In this document: positions 46,665-58,235 of the stretch, in pieces
Numbering within the stretch: the first letter of the stretch is position 1
How the letters are laid out: every line of letters starts with the position of its first letter
Source: Talaromyces rugulosus
Taxonomy: Eukaryota; Ascomycota; Eurotiomycetes; Eurotiales; Trichocomaceae
DNA: 64,000 nucleotides
Assembly (NCBI RefSeq): GCF_013368755.1
Contig: NC_049564.1
Coordinates: 2,488,001-2,552,000, forward strand
Direction of reading: 5' to 3'
The notes under the pieces: generated by a model
Told to the model about the DNA's origin: nothing
Seen by the model: the letters and a program-made list of their open reading frames with translations, nothing else
Database searches by the model: none
Program-made: the position numbers and the translations under genes

Positions 46665-49600
46665 ATGTCTGCAAATATCCGATCGGATCGATTAGCCAAA
46701 TACTTGGGAGCTGTTCTTCATGGAAAGCAAACCGTCCAGGATACTAACAGCTTCAAGAGATTCATAGAGGCTATTCTGGACCGACAGGATCCCAGTGTTA
46801 CTATTGAACGACTTGTAGCGAGCCCGAGTGCTTTGGGCGCCCTTCGAAATGGCCTGAGGTTCAACCTCACACCCACCTTCATCAATGGATACACATCCAA
46901 ATTTATCCAGTTCTTGAACAAACCAGAGGTCAAACTTCTCTGCAATGGCCTATTTCTCGAACAGCTTCTTCTGATCATCTTGGAGCCCCGAACTCTCTGG
47001 AATTCATTCGTGGATGCATTTTCTAGCCGAAAGCTGGATGACGACGCCATCCATGCTCTATGTTGGCTGACAACGGAGCTCTTGTCATTGCCGGCTTCAT
47101 CAGCAGTTGATATTACAGCTGATGCTCATACCATTGTAAAAGATGGGTCTCTTGTTTCGTCGTCTTCTGTTTCATTACGCAACCTGGGGCATAAGATAAA
47201 GTACCTCTTGGAGATTAAATCATCTGCCTCGGCTCTCCCATCATCAGAAAATACAGCAGGTGGTCGGCATGATAACGATTTTCTTGATTTTCGTCGAATT
47301 ACTATTTTGCCCACGGCAGATGAAATGGGATGTACCGAAAAACCCTTTTATCGCAGTGCGGATGAGATCGCGCAGCTATCTGGCAACCAGCGCATCGCTG
47401 CGCATGTGGACAACCAGTTTCGACTTCTACGAGAAGACATGCTCTCGGTGTTGCGGGATGACATCCAGGTTGCGAGAGGCACGAAAAAAGGACGACGATC
47501 GGCCTTCCGTCTCGGAGGCCTCTCTTTGGCCCGTATCTCCTGTGTTTCAGCAGGTCCGAAACGCCTTCGCCCATGCACCGTTGGTGTCACCGCCAAGTCA
47601 GGGCTGGGTAGGCTTAATGACCTTTCGAAAGAAGAGAAAGAAACCCTCCTGAAAAACAACTCCAATTTTGTCAAACATAATGCATTTGGATGTTTGTTAC
47701 GGGGCACGGAAATTGTAGCGTTTGCTACGATTGACAGAAATATTGACGATTTGACGTCTACTCCACCAGTAGTCATGCTACGAATTGCAGGAATGGAGGC
47801 ACTAAAGAAGTGCATTCTTTTTCTCAAGCTTTACGATGACATGGAGTTCTTGGTTGTTGATACACCTACGTTTGCCTACGAGCCAATCTTGAAATGTCTA
47901 CAAGAGAGACCGGAATTCCCTCTAAGAGAAGAGTTGTTTCTCTATAAAAAAGATGATCCAGTAAAGGAGTCAAACATCGCCCCGAGGCCTATAATCAATG
48001 AGTTGAACGAGGCCTATAGGCGCAATATTCAACACATCCTAAATACCAGACAACCCATTACATTGGACCCATCACAGCTTGAGTCTCTGTTGGCGGGATT
48101 GACCCAAAGGGTCAGTCTTATCCAAGGCCCTCCAGGTATGATAATTCCAACCGCCCAATTTTTAGACCTTTGCAACTGACAATATCATTATCAGGTACCG
48201 GGAAGTCTTTCATAGGGGCCCTTCTTGCCAAGGCTCTCCATGATAATACCAAAGACAAGATATTGGTCATGTGCTACACAAACCACGCTTTGGATCAATT
48301 TTTGGAAGATTTACTGGACATTGGAATCAAACCATCAAGCATTGTCCGACTAGGCTCGAAGTCCACACCCCGAACTCAGCCGCTGACCCTGAAGGAACAA
48401 AAGAAAACCGCAATAAGAACCAAATTAACTTGGGACACCATCAGAGCTCTCGAGAGTGATGGATATGAGCAGACAGACAGTTTGAATGAGTCATTTGCAG
48501 CATATCAGACGCAGGCAGCAGATTCATTATCGATATTGGAGTACCTGGAATTTGAAGACTCGGAGTACTTTGATGCCTTCACCATACCAGAGGCTGAAAA
48601 TGGAATGACCATGGTAGGGAAGAAGGGGAAAGCAGTCGGAAAAGACTATCTTTATAATCGATGGATCAAGGGTAAATCTGCAAATCCTTTTACTGAATTG
48701 CTACCAGCTCAATGTCGCAGCATATGGGCATTGGAGCAGAGAGTCAGAGATGAGAAGGTTCAGAACTGGAAGCGAGCTTTGCTAGAGGAACAAGCTTCAT
48801 CTTTGGCAGTGGAAATGACATTGTTCGATAAGTGCCAAGAAAAACTGTCTGTGATTTTTGGTGAGAAGACTCGCGAAGTTCTGAAAAGGAAGACAATAAT
48901 CGGATGCACAACAACGGCTGCGGCAATGTACTCTGAAGATATACGATCCGCACATCCCGGGATCGTGTTGCTTGAAGAGGTGGGGGAAATCCTCGAGTCA
49001 CATGTTCTCACAGCAATATCTCCTGAGACAAAGCATTTGATTATGATCGGGGATCATTTGCAACTTCGGCCAAAAATAAATAGCTACAGCCTGAGCTTGG
49101 AAAAGGGGGATGGCTATGATCTCAACGTGTCTCTTTTCGAGAGGCTCATTCACACTGGGTATCCGCATACAACATTACTGAAGCAGCATCGAATGTGTCC
49201 TGAGATATCAAGTCTTGTACGCTCTCTTACCTACCCCGGACTGGAAGACGACGACAAAACCAAATGTCGTCCTGAGCCACGAGGACTGTGTGACCGGGTA
49301 ATTTTCTTCAATCATACAAATCTTGAAGATAGCTTCCTAGAAATCTCTGATCAACGAGACGAGGGAGCGAATCAGTCTAAGCAGAACTTTTTCGAAGCTG
49401 AGATTGTGTTGAAGATCGTCAAATATCTTGGACAGCAAGGATACGGAACAGACAAACTGGTTGTCCTCACGCCGTATCTCGGTCAACTTTCCCTTCTCAG
49501 GCAGACTTTGAGCAAGACGAATGATCCGGTATTGAATGACCTTGACTCTTATGATCTTGTGCAGGCCGGTCTATTATCACAGGCAAGTGCCAATTACTCT

Positions 49601-52600
49601 AAGCGACCGATCAAGCTATCAACAATTGGTGAGTACAAATCATGAATACAGAAAGCTGGGCGTGTAATTCTGATCATTGGATCTAGACAACTACCAAGGA
49701 GAAGAGAGCGAGATAGTAATAGCATCACTCACTAGGAGCAACAAAAATGGTGACATAGGATTCATGGCAGCCCCAGAACGACTTAACGTGCTTCTTTCTC
49801 GTGCACGAGATATCCTAATCATTGTGGGCAATTCGGAAGCATTTGTGTCTAGTCGAAAAGGACAAAAGACCTGGAAACCATTCATCGATCAAATCAAAGC
49901 CAATGGTCATTTATATGATGGGTTGCCTGTTCGATGTGAGCAGCACCCCAATAAGACTACCATACTTCGGAGTAAAGAGGACTTCGATATAGAATCGCCA
50001 GACGGTGGATGCTCGGAACCTTGGTAAGTCGATCTTTTTGTGTCTTTTTATTTTCACCCTTCTTTATACTTTTGCAAACTGAAAAAGATGTCTAAGAGAC
50101 CGTTATACTTCGATTTTCGCTGACTTTGACTATTTCAATAGTGGTGTCAAGCTAAGCTGTGGAATTCACCAATGCCCGTCCAAATGCCACCAGCTCGCCG
50201 ATCACTCGAAAATGGAGTGTAAAAAGATTGTCAAATGGAAATGTCCTCGTGATCACACTTTATCACTGCCATGTTCCAGGGTCAAGGGTGCATGCCGCTT
50301 CTGCATCCAGGAAGACTTGATAAAGAAGCGGAACCTTGAACGTGATGTCAAGCTCGAGGCAGCACGACAGAAAAAACAAGCTGAGTATGCTCAACAGTTA
50401 GCCGAGCTCCAAGATGAAGCTTCCCATTTGAGACGTCTAAGAGGTAATGCATCCATCGATGCGGAACAAGCTAAAGTTCTTAAGCAATATCGCGTGGAAA
50501 TCGAAGTGTTGAAGAATCCACCGAAACCGGCCGAAAACATAGTCTACACCAAAATTTCGGGCCATGGGACTGCAAGAACATCCCTCCCAGAGCCAGCAAC
50601 CCCTAGGAATGTCAAAGATTACCCCAAAATACCTGGTGACGAACCCCGGGAGAAGCCGAAGAACCGAGAACCAATGCCGAAAATTCCACCATCAGAAGCC
50701 AAGATCGACTGGGAATGGCAAAAAAGTTATCATAACGCCAGGAGCTCAGAAATTGATGATTTGATGGCCATGGTCGGACTAGAGTCCGTGAAAGCAAAAT
50801 TCTTGGCCATTAAAGCGAAAACAGACCTTGCTATCAGACAAAATGTTGATTTGAGTCATGAGAGATTTGGAACCGTGCTTCTTGGTAATCCTGGGACCGG
50901 CAAGACAACGGTTGCTCGGCTTTATGCCAAATTTCTGGCGGCCATGGGAATTATACCTGGAAACAAATTTGTCGAGACAACGGGATCGAGACTCGCGAAC
51001 GAGGGCGTTTCGCGATGCCAGAAACTTATCGAAGATCTCCTTAAAGATGGCGGAGGGGTTGTCTTTATTGATGAGGCCTATCAACTCGTTCAGGGTAGCA
51101 GCTTCGGAGGTGGTCAGGTCCTCGACTTTCTTTTGGCCGAAGTAGAGAACCTCACTGGGAAGATTGTCTTCATTCTCGCTGGATATCAGAGGCCAATGGA
51201 GAAATTCTTTGCTCATAACCCTGGACTTCCTAGCCGTTTCCCTCATGAGCTGAAGTTTGCAGATTTTGAAGACGCGGAGTTGATGCTTATTCTAGAAAAA
51301 TGGATCGAAAAGACATACAAAAAGCAGATGAAAATTGATGGTGGGCCCGGCGGACTTTATTGTCGTATCGCTGCTCGGCGAATTGGACGTGGACGCGGGC
51401 GCGATGGCTTTGCAAACGCGAGAGCTGTTGAGAATGCCATGGTCAAGATCTCTGAACGACAATCTAAGCGGTTAGCCGAAGAAAGACGAAAGGGCTCTGC
51501 GCCAGTCGACGACTTTTTCCTTGATAGGCAGGACATGATCGGTCCGGACCCTTCGCAAACTCTGAAATCATCCAAGACATGGCAGAAGCTGCAAAAGATG
51601 ATTGGCTTGGTTGAAGTAAAAAAGACAGTGCAAGCCCTTATAGACACAGTTCAGTTCAACTATCAGCGTGAGATAGATGAGCAACCTCTAGTTGAGTACA
51701 GCCTCAACCAAGTTTTTCTAGGAAACCCAGGAACTGGCAAAACATCAGTCGCGAAGATCTATGGCCAAATCCTTGTGGACATTGGGCTTCTATCCAATGG
51801 CGAAGGTATGCAAAAGAGAGAAAAGAAAAACCGTCTAATATTCAGTATACTGACAAGTATGATAGCCGTCGTAAAAAACCCATCCGATTTCATCGGAAGC
51901 GTGATGGGAGAATCTGAAAAAAACACAAAAGGTATTCTCGCAGCCACATTGGGAAAAGTTCTTGTCATCGATGAAGCCTATGGGCTCTTTGCTGGAGGGA
52001 CTTCCAATGGCGCAGGAGCTGCAAGTGACCCATACAGAAGTGCAGTCGTAGATACTATAGTAGCCGAAGTACAGAGCACACCTGGTGATGATAGATCTGT
52101 TCTTCTCCTGGGGTACAAGGACCAATTACAGCAGATGTTCCAAAATGTCAATCCCGGTCTCAGCCGGCGCTTCCCCATGGACCAGGCTTTTGTCTTTGAA
52201 GACTTCACTGGGAAGGAGATGGACATGATTCTTGACCTAAAACTGACGGAACAGGGATACGAAGTCACTGACCGTGCTCGCCGTGTCGTATCGGAGATGC
52301 TTGAGCGAGCTCGGAATCGGCCTCACTTTGGCAATGCTGGCGAGATTGACATTCTGCTCAACAAAGCGAAAATGCATCATCAGAGGCGCCCAGTTTCTAA
52401 TGCTGTTCTCGATGCTGTCGACTTTGATGAGAACTTTGAGCGTGCCGATAGAAGTGACACTAATGTTTTGAAGATGTTCGAAGACGTGGTAGGATGCGAA
52501 AATATCGTTTCCAAACTCCAGGGCTATCAGCAGATGGTCAAGAGTCTTAGACAGCTGAAAATGAACCCCCGCGAGCAGGTGCCGTTTAACTTTGTGTTTC

Positions 52601-54000
52601 GGGGACCTCCTGGTAAGGAAGACTCACTGCATTATCGATGAAATGGTAGAGGATTACTAACATTTGGAATCTGAATAGGAACTGGTAAGACCAGCACGGC
52701 CAGGAAGATGGGCCAGGTGTATTACGATATGGGACTCTTAGCTTCGACCGAGGTAGTCGAAATGTCAGCAACGGATCTTGTGGGCCAATACGTTGGGCAA
52801 ACAGGCCCAAAGACCCAGAGTGCCCTAGAACGTGGCCTTGGAAAGGTCCTCTTCATAGACGAAGCATACCGTCTTGCTGAGGGGCAATTTGCTAAAGAAG
52901 CTATGGACGAGCTAGTGGACTGCATCACCAAGCCTAGATTTGCCAAAAAGCTAATCATTGTTTTGGCCGGATACGATGCAGATATAAACCGACTTATGTC
53001 CATCAATCCTGGCCTTACCAGTCGTTTCCCGGAGTCTCTTCAATTCGACTCTCTATCACCAAAAGATTGCATTCACCTACTCGTTGAGCTCTTATCAAAA
53101 CAGAAAAAGGATCTTTTCAAGAACTCACAGACGAATTTCGACATCACCTGTTTGCATTGCTCAGATGCTGGTCTTACCAGCGAATTGACCCAGGCATTTG
53201 ATAGTCTGTCCAAAACTGCAAGCTGGGCTAATGCTAGAGACGTTGGCACACTGGCAAAGGCAATCTTTGGGAAGACTGTGAAGACGATGCAAAGTACTAG
53301 TTGCAAAGAACTGGTATTAAGCAAGGAAACAGTGAGGGAGGAGGTGAATTCCATGATTACCGAGCGGTCCAGTCGTGAGAATTTTCAGGCACAGCATTCC
53401 TTCACCGGACTGGACAGCGGCGAGAAAACGGCGCTGCCTCTACGTACTCAACATGCGAACCCACTTATGGCTCATATACAAGCCCGAAACGTTGAATCAG
53501 ATGTTGTGTCTAACGCCAAGGTTGATGAAGTGGTACAGCCTAGCACGAAGCAACATAATTTAATCTCTGAGCGTGACACCGGTGTCACAGACGAGGTTTG
53601 GAACCAATTAGAGAAAGACAAAATGGCGGCTGAAGCAAGAGAAAAGGAGTACTCAAGTATGATGAAAAATGAGGAGGAACAAAAAAGGGAGATACAGAGG
53701 CTGAAAGAAGAGGAGGATCTGGCGGCACGTCAAGTCGAGGAAGCAAGACAGCAAGAAAAGGAAGATTTAAGGAGACGCCACGAGCAAGCACGATTGCTCC
53801 ATGAAATAGAACGGAGGAAGCAGGAAGCGATTGAAAAGGAACGACGAGCATTAGCTAAGGCCCGCCGTAAGGAACAAGCTAATCAGGAAAAGCTTCGGAA
53901 AATGGGGGTTTGTGTTGCAGGATTTCGGTGGATCAAACAAACTGGTGGGTATCGATGTGCTGGTGGCAGTCATTGGGTCTCGGATGCACAGCTTCGGTAA
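46665..54000 (+). CDS. NF-X1-type SF1 helicase fused to three CbbX-like AAA domains
   Basis: Six exons (46665-48135, 48195-49628, 49687-50023, 50142-51805, 51866-52612, 52679-54000) give 2324 aa. Order: an N-terminal region of about 480 aa; a UPF1/ZNFX1-like SF1 helicase with Walker A GPPGTGKS (about residue 488), LVMCYTNHALDQF, a variant Walker B LLEEVGEILESH (about 750), GDHLQLRP, LLKQHRMCPE, LTPYLGQ, DNYQGEESEIVIASLTRS and LNVLLSRARD; a Cys/His NF-X1-like stretch (GGCSEPCG, LSCGIHQCPSKCH, near 1075-1140); then three AAA modules. Their Walker A motifs are GNPGTGKTT, GNPGTGKTS and GPPGTGKTS (about 1329, 1609, 1884), each with an IDEAY Walker B and a PGLxxRFP arginine-finger block. A charged coiled coil (about 2200-2305) leads to a C-terminal Cys/His tail. 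Relatives act in RNA surveillance or small-RNA silencing (ZNFX1); the role of this fusion is unknown. Confidence 0.92.
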
Positions 54001-54345
54001 TTTTGGTTCAATTTGACATTATTGAGTAGGAAACTAGTATTAGCTCGTGCTTTGCATCATTTCGCAGCAGTTTCAAAATTAAACGGGGGTTCTTTCTAAC
54101 ATAATGACAGTAGTATCGCTAACTAGACGACTTATTCGCAACGTTCAGAATATTTCAATTGAAATTCAGTTCACTATTCTTACGGGTTATTATCTTACGT
54201 ATAATCTATTCTTGTTACATGATGGATCACTGCTGAGTATTTACCTGGCACTACTACATGTATGGATGAAACTGAGCTACATAATTATTTGATTAATGAT
54301 AATACGAACATATCCAATGTATAGAAATTTAGCCACGTCATTCCC
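54001..54345. other. Spacer
   Basis: AT-rich convergent 3' regions; the 62-codon + strand ORF here is AT-driven and has no support. Confidence 0.5.
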
Positions 54346-55247
54346 TCATCTCTTAACAAATCTGTAAATAACTCGAGTCGGCATGGATTTAGAGCCATTA
54401 GACAGGAGAGCTCGGCGTGTTAGAAACCGCTCGCCATCAATGAATTCAAATGCCCAGATCTAGAAGATACATGTGGTCAGCATCAAATTTTTTTATTTTC
54501 TTGAAAAAGGATATGTCTAAGTAAATGAACTTACCTGCTCTGCCGTCCACCCACCATCCGAGCTCACGATATAATCCTGAATAAAGAGACTCGACAGATC
54601 TTCATCCACCTTTTCCCCGCCAGCTGACAATGTTTCCTTCAGGAAACTCCCATCGGAGCCCACCGTCTGCAAGTCTAGATCAGGCCGGATATTTCCGTTG
54701 CCATCGTCAACGCCATCGACAAACCGGCTTCGAACAACCGCATTGCCAAAAATACGATCGGTGTGAGGACGATCCACCCAGTCTAATACTCGGGTCTCGG
54801 TAGTCCCGCCGGCGCCTCCAGCGGCGCTCTGGTGGGCGGTTAGATGAACTATTGGGGTGGAGGTATTGATGTCTGTTTCAGTGAACTGAGTGAATTCGGT
54901 GTTGATAGTGGCGACGCTGATTGCTTTGCGGGTCAGCCAGCCGAGACCTTGCTGGAGATATGAAATAAATCGTTAGTCATGTATTTCTTCAAATGTTCTG
55001 CGTTAAGAGAGAGAAGTCCCACACGTGCAGAGAAACTAGATGCAAAAAGTAAGGAGGCAAAGAAATAAATGCTTACCAGCTTGAAGGCTGCATCTGGATC
55101 GTCTGACAGTTTCTTGTCCTGTATTCAAAGCACGTAGATCAGAATAACATTTCCTTATATCAATATTTTGGGAACTTTGAAATCCAAACTCACAAGAACC
55201 CAGGTCCCGCTCAGCGTTTTAATACTGGCGTCTGGAGGAGCAGCCAT
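54346..55247 (-). CDS. Lipocalin/calycin-like fungal protein
   Basis: Four exons: MAAPPDASIKTLSGTWVL from 55247; a short exon DKKLSDDPDAAFKL; the main exon starting QGLGWLTRKAI; and a last exon starting IWAFEFIDGERFLTRR and ending at the TGA at 54346. They join in phase 0. The pattern G-T-W near the N-terminus, alternating hydrophobic strands, and a repeated basic/aromatic pattern fit a small beta-barrel (calycin/lipocalin-like) family common in fungi. Length is about 210 aa. No signal peptide is visible. It may bind a small hydrophobic ligand. It lies next to the Zn2Cys6 regulator, on the opposite strand and divergent from it, so co-regulation is possible. Confidence 0.7.
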
Positions 55248-56012
55248 ATTTCGATGTTATTATTGATGCAATATTTTATTTAGAATTTTTTTGACTGAAG
55301 TTGAAAAAATGTGTAGCAAAAAAACACTTTAATGATGAAATAGAAGTTATACCATGTTCAAAAGCGCGTCTCTCGCTACCCTTATATACTACGCTACGTG
55401 TCAATTACTAGGCCACCAAGATAACATCAGAAAAAAAAAAATTATTGGTACCCATGAACAATATTTTCCCTCATGAGTGATGTGTAGAGTGACTTGTAAT
55501 ATAGCTGCCTAGTGGAATGATAGCATCGATTGATAGACACAGGGTTCGGTGTCCCTCGGTCTGGCAACAAGCCTCGGCAAACCAAAAAATATTAGGAAAA
55601 TTGCGTAATATTCTTGTTCTAACGCAAATAACTATAGAGAAGTTTCAGCCTTACTAGAGCTGGCTCGTGGGTCCAGATGTATTGAACTGGTCGATCATAG
55701 TAGAAAACAAGCTAAGCCGAAAACAGCGACACTTTCACCAGACAGATACTGGACAATCTTACAGCCAATGAAACCTTGAATTTACAATTACAGCCTTAGT
55801 GTGAAATAATAAAATATTCCAGCCTCTTAAAAAGAGTTAGTGCGACTAGTAGTTTTCGGTCCTTCAGCCAAAATGGGTTCGGCCGAAGTGATCTCGGTCG
55901 AAGAAGCAAACCTCGGTCCAATTCCACCACTTCGGCGAAACCTTGAACTCGCGAGTCTCAACGACAACTAGCAACACAGATATCCAGAACAGACATTGGT
56001 ATAGTTGATGCC
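55248..56012. promoter_or_regulatory. Divergent intergenic region, lipocalin-like / Zn2Cys6 regulator
   Basis: 765 bp, AT-rich, without a supported ORF. CGG half-sites typical for Zn2Cys6 regulators occur in CTCGGTC / TTCGGCC-type contexts near 55550 and 55855-55950, but no clear inverted pair was confirmed. Confidence 0.35.
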
Positions 56013-58069
56013 ATGGACGACCCTCTACATCGTATGCCAAAGACTCGCAAAGTCCGCAAAGGAACACGGAGCTGCTGGGAATGCAAGCGGAGAAAGGTCA
56101 GATGCTCGCTGTCATCGAGCAGTGATAATGCCGCGATATGTGTCGCTTGTCGTCGACGACGAACTCCCTGTGTTGGTCAAGAGTTTTTTGAAGACTCTGC
56201 TCCCTCGACTCCTGCGTCTCTGGTCAGTTGTTTGCAAACTCCTGGTTATATGGCTCGCTGCTAACTTTATAGATGGCTCGAACTTCTCCTGTACATAGTA
56301 CGGAATCGTCTGGCCTTTTAACACCGATATCTTGTAGTTCCGTTATAGAAGAAACTCGTTTATTTCCGCATTCACATAAATATGCCGATATATCCAGAAA
56401 ACTGCATGATGTGCTCCCTTCTCGACACGACATGGAAATCATATGGAAAGCGTCGTCATTGTGGCCATTAATTATGTCTCAAATGGATACACGGCCCCGA
56501 AGTGATTTCGTCACTGATGAGGAGCAACTAAGACGAGAGTTCGCTAACTTGCCTGAAAAGGATGCACATCCAACCACCATAGGAAGATACCTGCTCTTGT
56601 TAACCCACGTGCTACAAGAAATCCGCGACACAAATCGAAATTTCGCGATTTCAGAGCCAGTTCCGACCGTCATAAACCGGATATTGAGCGCGGTGAACAG
56701 CCTTTTATTGTCGAACGAGTGCCTAAGTGGCAGTATTGAAGGCATTCGTTGCATCCTTCTCGAGGGAATGCATCATGCGAATAACGGCAATGCTCGGCTT
56801 GCCTGGTTGCGATTTCGTCGAGCTCTGAATCTAGGTCAATTACTCGGCATTGATCGGCTTGACTCTCCTATATTAGCAGGCAGCAGCAATTCGACTCAAA
56901 GTTTGAAATCACAGTACCTTTGGTTTCGGGTGGTCTACTTTGACTCCTTCTACTCCATGATTCTGGGAGTCCCTCAAGGCTGTGCAGATCCAACTACGAG
57001 ATCAAAGTTCCCATTCGCCCATTTGTCGGGGCTAACTCCTCTTGAACGAACCCATGTGCAAGTTGTGATTCGAATTATTGAGCGAGACAGGAGGTTTTCA
57101 TTTGCAGAAGAGTTCGAAATAACTCGCGATATCAACAATCAGCTGCTCGAAGGGGCTCGGGACTTACCAAGCACATTTTGGCTGCCATTCTCTCCAGATG
57201 CCACCTCAAATGACAGACTGTCCCCTGATGCCGAATGCAAAGAAATAATGAAGCTCGTGGATGTCCTAAATCACTTCACCCTGCTCACTCAACTCCATTT
57301 GCCCTACATTCTCTACCCAAGTCCTCGTAACACAAGCTATGATTACTCTAAATCTGCTTGCGCCCATGCCACTCGAGAAATTCTTCTTCGATTCACCATG
57401 CTTTTAAACGTGAAGCGGATTCAATTTTATTGCAAGCGAATCGACTATTTTGTATTGATCGCAGCTACGACTCTCCTGCTCATTTATCTCGACGATCACA
57501 GCCAATCCGACAAAACGTCTCATTTTACACTCACGGAACACCAGCGTCTCAGCGACCGCGCTATAATAAAACGAACTCTCAGTCTTTTGGAGAATTATTC
57601 TTCTGAAGGATTTGAAGAATCGCATGGCAAAGGGCTAAACTTGCTGCTCTGTCTGCTTAGTTTAGAGGCAGATGCAGCCGCGGGCCAGGCTTTTTTTGTA
57701 TTGGCCGACATGAACAAGGATCATCACCATCAGCAGCAGAAAAATGCCAGGGATTTTGATAACCAAAGTACTGGTAATACCAAGGACTCGGTAGCAATCA
57801 ATCTTCCATACCTTGGGGTAGTTAAAATCACTAGACAAGCTGGGAACCGTCCAGAAACGACGGATTCGTCACAGCTGGTTTATCCGTCAAACGACAATCT
57901 TGTCTCGAGTCCAGAGACGGGTAATATTTTGTCCAATACATATAGTCATCAAGATTTGGGAACAACTACTCACTTAGATTGGCTGTCGTTCCCGGATCTA
58001 GACTTGGCCTTTTTTGATAGCTTGGTAACGGGGGAAAATATGGATCTTCTGACGAGAAATCAATTATAA
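56013..58069 (+). CDS. Zn2Cys6 (GAL4-type) transcription factor
   Basis: Two exons (56013-56222, 56273-58069) joined in phase 0 give about 668 aa. The N-terminus has the binuclear cluster C-x2-C-x6-C...C-x2-C-x6-C (CWECKRRKVRC then CVACRRRRTPC) with basic residues around it. A fungal_trans-like middle region follows (IEGIRCILLEGMHHANNGNARLAW is the classic helical block; shorter cores are ALNLGQLLGIDRL and SLKSQYLWFRVVYFDSF). The C-terminus ends with an acidic/aromatic stretch (LDWLSFPDLDLAFFDSL) resembling an activation domain. It converges tail-to-tail with the MFS transporter gene, 166 bp apart, and is a good candidate to control the adjacent transporter and P450. Confidence 0.92.
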
Positions 58070-58235
58070 TTAGTAATTAGTTAGCCTATACAACCGACAG
58101 CAGAAAGTCCAACAGACTTTTGTTTCTATTCTATCTTCCATTCCCAAGCACAATATAAATCACATCTATAATGTGATAGACACATATCGTGAACCCTGTC
58201 TAGACATATCTATCAACCACGTTCTTAGCACGAAC

